The notes beneath the pieces are model-generated. The model was given only the letters and a program-made list of their open reading frames with translations. It did no database searches and was not told where the DNA came from. From an uncultured Pelosinus sp. (lineage in GTDB: Bacteria > Bacillota > Negativicutes > UMGS1260), in contig URQW01000035.1 in the NCBI GenBank assembly GCA_900550105.1, positions 1 through 29,086 of the forward strand: a stretch of 29,086 nucleotides of DNA. The letters are read 5' to 3'. Below, piece by piece: positions 1-8,172 of the stretch. How positions within the stretch are numbered: position 1 is the stretch's first letter; each line of letters begins with the position of its first letter. A program made the position numbers and the translations under genes.

Positions 1-409
1 GAAAGCGATCGCCAAAACAGCCATGGTGAAGCAACTGCTTCTAGAGCATCATATTCCTGTGATTCGCATGGGGCTCCAGGCGACAGAAGAACTTGATAAT
101 AGCAGCGTTCGCTTAGCTGGCCCCTATCATCCCGCTTTTGGCGAGATGGTTATTTCTTATCTTTATCGTCAAGAAGTAAGCCGAATCTTAGAAGAATTGA
201 ACTTTAGCGACAAAGCAAATAACCAAAAGTTAGAGCTGCATTGCTGTCGGCGTGATGAATCGAAACTACGTGGCCAAAAAAATAACAACTTACGCTATTG
301 GCAAGAACTTTTTTCTTGTCAGATTTTCATAAAAGCGAATTTGTCTGATGATGCAGGGATATATATTACCTATAACGGAATTTCTTTTGGAATTAAAAAA
401 ATTATATAG
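1..409 (+). CDS. Elp3-like radical SAM protein, C-terminal end (partial)
   Basis: The reading frame is open from the left edge to a TAG at 407-409, so only about the last 135 residues of the protein are present. The segment with VIRMGLQATEEL followed by AGPYHPAFGE is typical of the C-terminal region of Elp3-like radical SAM proteins, a family often encoded between rnc and smc in Clostridia and Negativicutes. The iron-sulfur/SAM core would lie upstream of the window, so no catalytic residue can be checked. The internal ATG at 23 is not the true start, because conserved coding sequence continues upstream of it. The biochemical role in bacteria is not settled; a tRNA-modification-like role is inferred from Elp3 homology only. 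Confidence 0.75.
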   Translation, partial: KAIAKTAMVKQLLLEHHIPVIRMGLQATEELDNSSVRLAGPYHPAFGEMVISYLYRQEVSRILEELNFSDKANNQKLELHCCRRDESKLRGQKNNNLRYWQELFSCQIFIKANLSDDAGIYITYNGISFGIKKII

Positions 410-451
410 AAAAAAATTATAAAATGAATTTCTATTGAAAAAAATACAAAA

Positions 452-479
452 GAAGGAATTTTAAGGAAAAAGGCGGAAT
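452..479 (+). promoter_or_regulatory. Probable sigma-H promoter of spoVS
   Basis: GAAGGAATT at 452-460 matches the sigma-H -35 consensus RNAGGAWWW at every position. GCGGAAT at 473-479 matches the -10 core RNNGAAT, and the spacer is 12 bp. In Bacillus subtilis spoVS is a known sigma-H target, so motif and gene agree. No good sigma-A promoter is visible in the same gap. Confidence 0.65.
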
Positions 480-533
480 ACTTTTACAGTATAGGAAACT
501 TTGCAATGTCCTGAATTCGAAGGAGGTAAAGTC

Positions 534-794
534 ATGGAAGTACTGAAAGTATCGGCGCAATCTATACCCAAATCGGTTGCAGGCGCTCTCGCAGCAGTTT
601 TACGTGAAAAAGGAACTGCAGAAGTACAGGCAGTGGGGGCTGGTGCTGTTAATCAAGCCGTAAAGGCTATCGCTATTTCTCGTGGTTTTGTGGCTCCCAA
701 TGGAATTGATTTAGTAGCGATTCCGGCCTTTGCGGAAATTTCAATTGACGGAGAAGAGCGAACGGCAATTCGATTTATTATTGAACCTCGCTAG
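534..794 (+). CDS. spoVS: Stage V sporulation protein S
   Basis: An 86-residue protein, the same length as B. subtilis SpoVS. It opens MEVLKVSAQS and contains the conserved VGAGAVNQAVKAIAISRG segment, which is characteristic of the SpoVS/Alba-like fold. It is a small, probably nucleic-acid-binding protein needed for progress of sporulation (stage V, coat and cortex assembly). The ATG at 534 is chosen because GAAGGAGG lies just upstream and the family starts here; an in-frame TTG at 501 would add 11 unconserved residues. It is monocistronic, with a sigma-H-like promoter before it and an intrinsic terminator after it. Its presence indicates a spore former, although SpoVS also occurs in some non-sporulating bacteria. 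Confidence 0.95.
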   Translation: MEVLKVSAQSIPKSVAGALAAVLREKGTAEVQAVGAGAVNQAVKAIAISRGFVAPNGIDLVAIPAFAEISIDGEERTAIRFIIEPR

Positions 795-800
795 AAAAGC

Positions 801-836
801 AAAAGCCTGTTTGCTTGATGCAAGCAGGTTTTTCTT
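801..836 (+). terminator. Intrinsic terminator of spoVS
   Basis: CCTGTTTGC pairs with GCAAGCAGG (one G-U pair) around a 5-nt loop, preceded by A-rich sequence and followed by TTTTTCTT. It lies 7 nt after the spoVS stop codon. Confidence 0.85.
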
Positions 837-884
837 ATTGCTATGAGGAATAAATAATAGTTAAAGTTTTTTTGAAAGGTTGCG

Positions 885-3800
885 GTGATTGTTTTGTTGC
901 TTCGAAAAATTGAGGCTTACGGATTTAAGTCTTTTGCCGAAAAAACAGAAATTGCTTTAGGTCCCGGGGTAACTGCAATCGTTGGACCAAATGGCAGTGG
1001 AAAAAGCAATATATCTGATGCGATTCGCTGGGCTCTAGGCGAACAAAGTTTGAAAAGTCTTCGCGGCGCGAAAAGCGAGGATGTAATTTTTGCTGGCAGC
1101 CAAGGCCGCAGGGCTTTAGGGATTGCTGAAGTCTCGTTGTTTTTTGACAATAGCGATGGTCTTCTGCCCCTTGATTTTAATGAAGTTGTTATAACAAGGC
1201 GTGTTTTTCGTTCGGGCGACAGTGAATATTATATTAATAAAAGCTCTTGTCGCTTGAAGGATATTCATGAGCTTTTTGCTGATACAGGTATTGGCCGTGA
1301 TTCGATGATGGTGATTGGCCAAAATAAGATTGATGAAATTTTAAATGCCAAGCCAGAAGAACGACGGTTGCTTTTTGAGGAAGCAGCTGGCATTACTAAA
1401 TACAAACAGCGCAAGCGTGAAGCTCTGCGTAAGATCGAGGAAACTGAAAACAATTTGACGCGTCTTTCCGATATTACTACCGAGATTGAGGGGCAACTGG
1501 GACCGTTAGCTGCCAGTGCGGAAAAAACGAAAGCCTACAATGCGCTCTACGAACAGTGGCTTTCTTATCAGGTCAGTCAATTTTTAAAGCGGTTTTATTC
1601 TGCTAGCTCGATTGTTGCCGATGCGCAAAAGGATCAAAAGGAATTGACCGAGTCGGAAACTGTTTTGTCGAGCCAAATGTTGTTGGCGGAAACTGAAAGA
1701 GATAAAAAGACAGAAGAGCTGGCGGTCAAGGAGGAAACCTACCGTGCAGCGCTAAAAGATTTGCAACAGATCGAACTGGATTTAAATACGCTGAAGGCTA
1801 CCGAAGAACTCTTAACCGAACGGCAGCAGCAGAGTGAACGCGAGTGGGAAAGGTTAGTAACAGAACAAACGACTCTTGCTCTACGCAATCAGGAAAATGA
1901 GGCAAAGCTGCAAGAGTTTAACACTGCTTTACAAAGTAAAGCAGCGGAACAGCAGGCTTTAAGTCAACAGCTTATGATATTAGAGCATGATCATGAAGCG
2001 ATCAAAGAAAAAACAGTTTCTCTAGAGCAAGAAGTTGACAAGAAAAAAGAAGAGCTTTTTGATTTTATGCAAGAGCTTGTGCAACAAAAAAATCATTGCC
2101 GAGATTTAGATAAGGAATTACTCTTTTTGGTACAGCAGCAAGCCGAAAAGACAAAACAATTAACGGAAGAAAAAGTCTTATTGGCAAAAACCCAAGAAAC
2201 GGTTGCGGCTGAGGTTAGTCAGTTACAAGTTTTAGAAACAGAACGAGAGCAGCTAACAAACCAACAGAAAACGGTTTTCCTGGAAAGTCAGGCTATTGAG
2301 ACGGAAATTTCTTCGCAAGAAGACATGGTAACTAAGCTGCAACGACGCATGCATGACGGAGCAGCGCGACAAAAGGTATTGCTTCACTTGCAGGAGGATT
2401 TTGACGGGTTTGGCCGGGGCATCAAAAGCGTTTTAAAGGCAAAACAACCTTGGCGCAGTGCAATTCATGGCGCCATTGCCCAAGTCATTCATGTGCCGCA
2501 GGAATATGTGAAAGCTGTTGAAGTTGCTTTAGGCGTAGCAGCACAGCACCTGATTACCGCAACGGCTGATACGGCAAAAGCAGCTATTTCCTACTTAAAG
2601 GAGAATAACTTAGGGCGTGTTACTTTTTTACCGCTTGATACAGTGCAAAAGCCGTCGCGACGGGATTACGAGCTGAAAGCGGTTCAAGAGCCCGGCGTTC
2701 TGGGGTTTGCCAGTGATGTCATTACTTTTGATCCTTGCTATGAAGCAGCTGTAGTTCAAGTGTTAGGGCGGACACTCTTGGTAACAACGATTGACCAGGC
2801 CTTAGCTGTGGCGAAGAAATATAAGTACATGCTGCGGCTTGTTACGTTAGAGGGAGAAATCTTAAATCCCGGCGGCTCCTTAACCGGCGGCAGTCTTGGC
2901 CGGAAGGAAAATAGCTTTATTGGTCGTCAAAGTGAGATTGAAGAACTCACGAAGCGGCTTGAACAAGAAAAAATAAATCTAGCAAGCCAGCAGGAGAAGT
3001 TAGCGGTTCTTCGAGTCAAACGGCAGCAAAAACAGACTGAACTAAATCAGTGCCAGGTGAAATTTCAAGAAATCGAAATTAAGCAGGCAGAACTTAAAGT
3101 TCATGCGGAACAGAGCCGACAAAACCAACGGCGCTTTTCGCTGTCTGTCCAGACTTTAACAGAAGAAATCCGCCAGGACAGAGAGCGAGAAAAGACGATT
3201 GAGCAAGATTTGGCTTTGTTGCAAGTTCAAGTTGCGGCAATGGATCAAACGCAGGAAGTAAAAAAAGCGATGATTCAACAATTGCAGCTATCGAATAAGG
3301 AATACCAGGAAAAGGTAACGCAGCAGCAAGAATCGGTTACTACCTTAAAGGTAGAATTATCAGCGCTCGAACAGAATCTACAGTCTCTTGCCAGTAATTG
3401 CGCTTTTTACGAAACACTGCTAGCGGAATCGCAAGAACAAGATAAAAAAATTATAGCAGAGCAGCAAGAGATTATCGAAAAACGCCAAGAATTTTCTGCC
3501 GAGATGACTGAATGCAAACTTCGCAGTGAAGCTTTGCGGCTAGAAAAAGCAGAAACAGAAGAAACTATAAAAAATCTTTACGAAGAAAAAACAAGTGATG
3601 TCGCGTTGCTTCAGGCCAAAGAAAAGGACATGAAGGAATTACGTCGACGTCTGCAGGATCTGCAAAATCGTTTGCATGAACGAGAGCTTTTAATTGCTAA
3701 GTATCAAGCTGAAGCGATTGCTTGTGAAGAGCAGCTCTTGTCACAGTTCCATTTATCTTTGTCTGAAGCGAAAGACTATTATTTAGATATTCCAAGTGAA

Positions 3801-4451
3801 GAGCTACAAAGTAAGATCAAAGTTTTTGATCAGAAAATTGCTGAACTGGGCCCGATTCATGCTGGGGCGATTGAAGAATATGAAAAGCTGAAAGAACGCT
3901 ATGAGTTTTTACAGTCTCAGTATCATGATCTCATTTCTGCTAAAAATTATTTAGTGTCTATTGTACAGGAAATGGATCAAACGATGGCGGTTCAATTTAA
4001 AGCGGCTTTTGAGGCAATTAACGGCTGTTTTCATGATATTTTTGTGCGACTCTTTGGTGGTGGACAAGCAAAACTTGTGTTGCAGTCGCCTGATAATTTA
4101 CTGGAAACTGGTATCGAAATTGTCGTGCAGCCACCAGGCAAAAAGCAACAGTATTTGTCGCTCTTTTCCGGTGGGGAACGGTCCTTGACCGTTATTGCCT
4201 TATTATTTAGCTTTTTAAGTCATCGTCCGGCTCCTTTTTGTATGGTCGATGAAATTGATGCCGCTCTTGATGAAGCCAATGTAAATCGTTTTAGTGAATT
4301 TTTACGAGACTATGCGCAAAAGACACAATTTATTGTTGTTACGCACCGCAAGGGAACGATGGAAATTGCCGATGTGATGCATGGTATCACCATGGAGGAA
4401 TCGGGAGTATCAAAATTGATTTCTGTTAAATTTTCGGAAAAGGCCGGTTAA
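885..4451 (+). CDS. smc: Chromosome segregation ATPase SMC
   Basis: Full-length SMC of about 1188 residues, the usual bacterial size. It is the ATPase core of the SMC-ScpA-ScpB condensin that organises and segregates the nucleoid. The Walker A motif GPNGSGKS is at residues 34-41. Two long Glu/Gln/Lys-rich coiled-coil arms flank a globular hinge at about 500-680, which includes a Gly-rich NPGGSLTGGSLG segment. The C-terminal head has the ABC signature LFSGGERS and Walker B MVDEIDAALDEAN. The start is uncertain: GTG 885 has GAAAGG 5 nt upstream, but TTG 894 or 897, with GGTGAT upstream, would give a more typical N-terminus directly before LRKIEAYGFKSF. It is followed 14 nt later by ftsY, almost certainly in the same operon. 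Confidence 0.97.
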   Translation: MIVLLLRKIEAYGFKSFAEKTEIALGPGVTAIVGPNGSGKSNISDAIRWALGEQSLKSLRGAKSEDVIFAGSQGRRALGIAEVSLFFDNSDGLLPLDFNEVVITRRVFRSGDSEYYINKSSCRLKDIHELFADTGIGRDSMMVIGQNKIDEILNAKPEERRLLFEEAAGITKYKQRKREALRKIEETENNLTRLSDITTEIEGQLGPLAASAEKTKAYNALYEQWLSYQVSQFLKRFYSASSIVADAQKDQKELTESETVLSSQMLLAETERDKKTEELAVKEETYRAALKDLQQIELDLNTLKATEELLTERQQQSEREWERLVTEQTTLALRNQENEAKLQEFNTALQSKAAEQQALSQQLMILEHDHEAIKEKTVSLEQEVDKKKEELFDFMQELVQQKNHCRDLDKELLFLVQQQAEKTKQLTEEKVLLAKTQETVAAEVSQLQVLETEREQLTNQQKTVFLESQAIETEISSQEDMVTKLQRRMHDGAARQKVLLHLQEDFDGFGRGIKSVLKAKQPWRSAIHGAIAQVIHVPQEYVKAVEVALGVAAQHLITATADTAKAAISYLKENNLGRVTFLPLDTVQKPSRRDYELKAVQEPGVLGFASDVITFDPCYEAAVVQVLGRTLLVTTIDQALAVAKKYKYMLRLVTLEGEILNPGGSLTGGSLGRKENSFIGRQSEIEELTKRLEQEKINLASQQEKLAVLRVKRQQKQTELNQCQVKFQEIEIKQAELKVHAEQSRQNQRRFSLSVQTLTEEIRQDREREKTIEQDLALLQVQVAAMDQTQEVKKAMIQQLQLSNKEYQEKVTQQQESVTTLKVELSALEQNLQSLASNCAFYETLLAESQEQDKKIIAEQQEIIEKRQEFSAEMTECKLRSEALRLEKAETEETIKNLYEEKTSDVALLQAKEKDMKELRRRLQDLQNRLHERELLIAKYQAEAIACEEQLLSQFHLSLSEAKDYYLDIPSEELQSKIKVFDQKIAELGPIHAGAIEEYEKLKERYEFLQSQYHDLISAKNYLVSIVQEMDQTMAVQFKAAFEAINGCFHDIFVRLFGGGQAKLVLQSPDNLLETGIEIVVQPPGKKQQYLSLFSGGERSLTVIALLFSFLSHRPAPFCMVDEIDAALDEANVNRFSEFLRDYAQKTQFIVVTHRKGTMEIADVMHGITMEESGVSKLISVKFSEKAG

Positions 4452-4465
4452 GGGGGAGTTATATT

Positions 4466-5383
4466 ATGGGTTTTTTTGATAAACTAAAAGCGGGACTTGA
4501 TAAAACAAGAAAAAACCTTACGAATAAAATTGAACAGTTAATCGTAGGGTATGCCGAAATTGATGAGGAGTTTTTAGAGGAATTGGAAGCTGTTCTGATT
4601 TCTGCCGATGTAGGTGTAAAAACCGCTGAATTATTACTGCAAAAAGTAAGAGCCGGGATTAAGGCGAAGGAAGTAAATAGTCCGGATGATTTACGGCCTT
4701 TTTTGCGCCGGGAAATCAGTGCTATGTTAGCGGAAGGTCTGGAACCTTTTGCTTTTGCCCTAACACCGCCTACGGTAATTCTCGTAGTTGGCGTAAACGG
4801 TGTCGGCAAGACAACTACGATTGGCAAATTAGCTAATTATTATCATGAACAAGGGAAAAAGGTAATTTTAGCAGCGGCGGATACTTTCCGTGCTGCAGCT
4901 GTTGACCAGCTCGAAGTATGGAGCGGGCGAAGTTCTGTCGATATTGTTAAGCATGAAGAAGGCTCTGATCCAGCTGCTGTCGCCTTTGATGCGGTACAGG
5001 CGGCGAAAGCGAGAAGAACCGATGTTGTGATTATTGATACAGCCGGACGACTCCATACAAAATCGAATCTTATGGAAGAACTCAAAAAAATTGAGCGGGT
5101 TGTGCGACGGGAACTGCCGGAAGCGCCTCACGAAACATTGCTTGTCCTTGATGCAACTACTGGACAAAATGCCATTAGCCAGGCAAAAATTTTCAGCGAA
5201 GCGGCAAAAGTGACTGGCGTTGTTTTAACGAAATTAGACGGTACGGCTAAAGGCGGCGTTGTTGTAGCTGTTAAGACGGAACTTGGCATCCCTGTAAAAT
5301 GGATTGGTGTTGGTGAAGGATTAGAAGATTTGCGGCCCTTTGAACCAGAAGATTTTGCCTTGGCGTTATTTCCTGATAAATAA
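4466..5383 (+). CDS. ftsY: Signal recognition particle receptor FtsY
   Basis: A 305-residue SRP GTPase, the receptor that docks the Ffh-ribosome complex at the membrane and Sec translocon. It has an N domain (about 1-95), then the G domain: GVNGVGKTTT (G1, about 109-118), DTFRAAAVDQLEVW, DTAGRL (G3, about 192) and TKLDGTAKGG (G4, about 255). It is short because it lacks the long acidic A domain of proteobacterial FtsY, as usual in Bacillota. The ATG has AAGGGGGAG upstream and sits 14 nt after smc. Ffh, its partner GTPase, lies two genes downstream in the next transcription unit. Confidence 0.97.
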   Translation: MGFFDKLKAGLDKTRKNLTNKIEQLIVGYAEIDEEFLEELEAVLISADVGVKTAELLLQKVRAGIKAKEVNSPDDLRPFLRREISAMLAEGLEPFAFALTPPTVILVVGVNGVGKTTTIGKLANYYHEQGKKVILAAADTFRAAAVDQLEVWSGRSSVDIVKHEEGSDPAAVAFDAVQAAKARRTDVVIIDTAGRLHTKSNLMEELKKIERVVRRELPEAPHETLLVLDATTGQNAISQAKIFSEAAKVTGVVLTKLDGTAKGGVVVAVKTELGIPVKWIGVGEGLEDLRPFEPEDFALALFPDK

Positions 5384-5388
5384 AAAAT

Positions 5389-5420
5389 CCTGACAAGTAA
5401 AAAACTTGACAGGAGCTTTT
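5389..5420 (+). terminator. Imperfect hairpin after ftsY, possible terminator
   Basis: CCTGACAAG pairs with CTTGACAGG except for one central A-A mismatch, with a 7-nt loop, followed by AGCTTTT. The T run is weak. The 3' arm contains the -35 hexamer of the next promoter, so the same bases serve both elements. Confidence 0.45.
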
Positions 5421-5433
5421 AGTATGATATAAT
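5406..5433 (+). promoter_or_regulatory. Consensus sigma-A promoter of the ylxM-ffh operon
   Basis: TTGACA (5406-5411) and TATAAT (5428-5433) both match the consensus perfectly, with a 16-bp spacer. It lies about 50 bp before the ylxM start and should drive the long SRP/ribosome-maturation operon. Confidence 0.85.
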
Positions 5434-5438
5434 GTTTG

Positions 5439-5455
5439 AGGTAAAGCTTTTACCT
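5439..5455. promoter_or_regulatory. 17-bp dyad at the transcription start of the ylxM operon
   Basis: AGGTAAA and TTTACCT form perfect 7-bp arms around GCT, starting 5 bp after the -10 box. As DNA it sits where a repressor operator would block initiation. As RNA it would be a 5'-end hairpin ahead of the ylxM ribosome binding site. No known regulator is assigned. Confidence 0.5.
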
Positions 5456-5481
5456 TGTCAGTATGGCAGAAGGTGATTGTA

Positions 5482-5820
5482 TTGTTAGAAAAAGTATTAA
5501 AAATTAGCCTTCTTTATGATTTTTATGGGGCGCTGCTGACGGAAAAGCAACAAACCTGTGTAGAGCTTCATTATTTTCAGGATCTCTCTCTCTCGGAGAT
5601 TGCCGAGCAGTTAACTGTTTCCCGGCAAGCCGTCTATGACCTTTTAAAGCGGGCTGAGCAGATTCTAGCGGAACATGAAGCAAAACTTCAATTGGCGGCG
5701 CGTCATGATCAGGAGCGGCAGGTTCTCCGTGAAATATATCAATTGCTTGATCAATCCTGTTTTCAAGCGGATGAAACGATTCAGGCGGCGAAAGCAAAAT
5801 TGCGGCAACTGGTAGATTAG
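5482..5820 (+). CDS. ylxM: YlxM-type helix-turn-helix protein, SRP-associated
   Basis: A 112-residue protein (B. subtilis YlxM is about 110). It resembles the sigma-70 region 4 helix-turn-helix: LSLSEIAEQLTVSRQAVYD at about residues 35-53 followed by LLKRAEQIL. YlxM proteins are encoded directly upstream of ffh and have been shown in some streptococci to bind the SRP and modulate its GTPases. The TTG at 5482 is preferred because AAGGTGAT lies 4-5 nt upstream and the family starts with a Leu-Glu-Lys-like segment; a TTG at 5455 would add nine residues inside the dyad and leader. The stop is 17 nt before ffh. Confidence 0.88.
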   Translation: MLEKVLKISLLYDFYGALLTEKQQTCVELHYFQDLSLSEIAEQLTVSRQAVYDLLKRAEQILAEHEAKLQLAARHDQERQVLREIYQLLDQSCFQADETIQAAKAKLRQLVD

Positions 5821-5837
5821 ACTAGAGGAGACTTTTT

Positions 5838-7184
5838 ATGTTATTTGAAGGACTGGCGGAAAAACTCCAGGCGACATTTAAAAAATTACGCGGTCACGGC
5901 AAGCTGACGGAAGAGGATTTAACGGAAGCGATGCGTGAAGTGCGTATGGCCCTATTAGAGGCTGACGTAAATTTTAAAGTGGTAAAAGACTTTATTGCAA
6001 AAGTAAAAGAGCGGGCCATTGGTCAGGAAGTATTGGAAAGTCTGACACCAGCCCAATTTGTTATAAAAATTGTTAATGATGAATTAACTGAGCTTATGGG
6101 GGGAACCCAAAGCCGGATTATGATCTCTTCTCGACCGCCGACCATTATTATGTTAGTAGGTCTGCAAGGCGCCGGTAAAACGACAACGGCGGGGAAACTG
6201 GCCTTAACATTGAAAAAACAAGGCAAACGACCCCTGTTAGTAGCAGGCGACATTTATCGACCAGCAGCGATTAAGCAGCTTCAAGTGGTTGGAGAATCAA
6301 TAGAGGTTCCTGTTTTTTCTTTAGGCGATCAAGTAAGTCCAGTGACGATTGCCGAGCAGGCGATTGATCATGCGAATGCTTACATGAACGATATTGTTAT
6401 TATCGATACGGCGGGACGACTTCATATTAATGAAGAACTCATGGGTGAGCTGAAAAACATTAAGCAAGAAGTGAAGCCTCATGAAATTCTGCTTGTTGTT
6501 GATGCAATGACTGGACAGGATGCTGTCAATGTGGCGGAATCCTTTGATAAAGATCTTGGTCTTGATGGCGTTATTCTCACAAAACTTGACGGGGATGCCC
6601 GCGGCGGTGCCGCACTTTCTATCAAGGCTGTAACGGGAAAACCCATTAAGTTTACTGGTATGGGAGAAAAGCTAGAAGCTTTAGAGCCTTTTTATCCGGA
6701 CCGCATGGCATCAAGAATTCTTGGCATGGGCGATGTGCTCAGTTTAATTGAAAAAGCTCAAGAAACGATTGATATTAATAAAGCCAAGGAAATGGAAAAA
6801 AAGCTGCGCACGGAAGAGTTTACTTTTGATGACTTTTTAGAGCAGATGCAGCAAGTGAAAAAACTTGGTTCGATCGAGCAAATTCTTGGCATGATTCCTG
6901 GTATGGGGGCTTTAAAAAATAAACTCAAAGACGTAGAGTTTGATGATGGTGAATTCAAACGTATTGAGGCAATTATTTATTCCATGACGAAGAAGGAGCG
7001 AAAAGATCCTTCGATTATCAATGGAAGCCGCCGTAAACGAATTGCGATAGGTAGCGGTACAAAGGTGCAAGATGTAAATCGTCTTTTAAAGCAATTTGCC
7101 GAAACCAAGAAGATGATGAAGGGTCTTACCAAAATGAAAAAAAGCGGTAAAAAACCGCGATTTAATTTGCCTTTTCTGCAGTAA
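5838..7184 (+). CDS. ffh: Signal recognition particle protein Ffh (SRP54)
   Basis: A 448-residue SRP54 homologue that binds signal sequences of nascent membrane and secreted proteins together with 4.5S/6S RNA. It has an N domain (1-90), then a G domain with GLQGAGKTTTAGKL (about 108-121), DTAGRLHINEEL and TKLDGDARGG. The C-terminal M domain (about 300-448) is methionine-rich (EQMQQ, MIPGMG, KKMMKGLTKMKK) and has the RNA-binding segment with SRRKRIAIGSGT. The ATG has AGAGGAG upstream. Its position between ylxM and rpsP is the standard Bacillota arrangement. Confidence 0.98.
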   Translation: MLFEGLAEKLQATFKKLRGHGKLTEEDLTEAMREVRMALLEADVNFKVVKDFIAKVKERAIGQEVLESLTPAQFVIKIVNDELTELMGGTQSRIMISSRPPTIIMLVGLQGAGKTTTAGKLALTLKKQGKRPLLVAGDIYRPAAIKQLQVVGESIEVPVFSLGDQVSPVTIAEQAIDHANAYMNDIVIIDTAGRLHINEELMGELKNIKQEVKPHEILLVVDAMTGQDAVNVAESFDKDLGLDGVILTKLDGDARGGAALSIKAVTGKPIKFTGMGEKLEALEPFYPDRMASRILGMGDVLSLIEKAQETIDINKAKEMEKKLRTEEFTFDDFLEQMQQVKKLGSIEQILGMIPGMGALKNKLKDVEFDDGEFKRIEAIIYSMTKKERKDPSIINGSRRKRIAIGSGTKVQDVNRLLKQFAETKKMMKGLTKMKKSGKKPRFNLPFLQ

Positions 7185-7233
7185 ACAGCAGTAGGAATAG
7201 ATTGAGATATTTTATGAAGGAGGTGATTTTGTC

Positions 7234-7515
7234 ATGGCAGTAAAAATTCGTTTGAAAAGATTAGGTGCGAAAAAAAGCCCTTACTACCGCGTTGTTGTTG
7301 CTGATTCGCGTTCTCCACGCGATGGCCGTCAGATTGCAACTCTTGGTCAGTATGATTCTACCAAACAGCCTGCAATCATCAATATTGATGAAGAAAAAGC
7401 CATTGAATGGTTAAATAAAGGGGCTCAGCCGACTGATACAGTAAAATCTCTGTTCAGCCAGGTGGGAATCATGAAAAAGTGGGATGAACTGAAGCGTTCT
7501 AAGAAAGAAGCGTGA
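7234..7515 (+). CDS. rpsP: 30S ribosomal protein S16
   Basis: A 93-residue protein starting MAVKIRLKRLGAKKSPYYR, the hallmark of bS16, with ADSRSPRDGR next. It is a small-subunit assembly protein. The start is fixed by a strong GAAGGAGGTGATTT site. The TGA stop at 7513-7515 overlaps a possible GTG start of khpA. Confidence 0.98.
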   Translation: MAVKIRLKRLGAKKSPYYRVVVADSRSPRDGRQIATLGQYDSTKQPAIINIDEEKAIEWLNKGAQPTDTVKSLFSQVGIMKKWDELKRSKKEA

Positions 7516-7751
7516 GTTCAATGAATGATTTAGTCGCAGTGATTGCCAAAGCCTTAGTAAAAAATCCCGAGCAAGTCAATGTTACTGAAGTGGTCGATAA
7601 TGATACAATTACCTATGAACTTCGGGTTGCCCCGGAGGACATGGGTAAAATTATCGGCAAACAGGGACGAATTGCGAAAGCGCTTCGTACTGTTGTCAAA
7701 GCGGCCGCCTCGCGGGAAAACAAAAAAGTGATGGTTGAAATCATAGAGTGA
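7512..7751 (+). CDS. khpA: KH-domain RNA-binding protein KhpA (YlqC family)
   Basis: A protein of 76-79 residues formed by a single type II KH domain: VAPEDMGKIIGKQGRIAKAL contains the GxxG loop (GKQG). KhpA forms an RNA-binding heterodimer with KhpB/Jag in several Gram-positives. Two starts are possible: GTG 7512, overlapping the rpsP stop by 4 nt (GTGA), or ATG 7521, which gives the more typical 76 residues. Translational coupling to rpsP is likely in either case. It sits between rpsP and ylqD/rimM as in other Bacillota. Confidence 0.9.
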   Translation: MSSMNDLVAVIAKALVKNPEQVNVTEVVDNDTITYELRVAPEDMGKIIGKQGRIAKALRTVVKAAASRENKKVMVEIIE

Positions 7752-7764
7752 GGTGCCGAGTAAG

Positions 7765-8172
7765 ATGGATAAAATAACTTTGAAATGTCCAGTCACGATT
7801 AAAGCAAAAGTTACGGAAGCTTTGAAAAAACAATTAGTTTATGACATGGAAGAAGCCATTAAACGGGCTGACATGGAATTACAGCAAATTGATTTTCAAG
7901 GAAAACGAGCTTTAGCTGAGCAGGCGAAAGCTGATGCACAAGGACTGGTCGCCCTTCGTCAGCAAATTGAAATGGAAATGCAAAAACGCATTGAATTTAA
8001 AGAGCAGACGCAGGAAAAAATCAAAGAAACGGCTGAACTCGAAATCGGCGCTGAAATCGTTCAAGGCACACTGGAACAAACTGTTACTCTGGGAATTGGA
8101 GATGATCTTCATCAGGCAATGTCGACTGAGATTTTGCTGGAAGATGGTAAGATCATTGCATTTCGCAGTTAA
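7765..8172 (+). CDS. ylqD: YlqD family protein
   Basis: A 135-residue protein similar in length and position to B. subtilis YlqD (between ylqC and rimM). It has a short N-terminal beta segment (KITLKCPVTIKAKVTEALK), a long charged helix or coiled coil (about 25-90, rich in Glu, Lys and Gln) and a small C-terminal beta domain ending ILLEDGKIIAFRS. The function is unknown. ATG 7765, with GAGGTG upstream, is preferred to GTG 7753. The stop overlaps the rimM start by one base (TAATG). Confidence 0.85.
   Translation: MDKITLKCPVTIKAKVTEALKKQLVYDMEEAIKRADMELQQIDFQGKRALAEQAKADAQGLVALRQQIEMEMQKRIEFKEQTQEKIKETAELEIGAEIVQGTLEQTVTLGIGDDLHQAMSTEILLEDGKIIAFRS

Noticed and set aside
5504..5797. 97-codon minus-strand frame opposite ylxM
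   Set aside because: It is the antisense shadow of a conserved gene, with no ribosome binding site or similarity to a known family.
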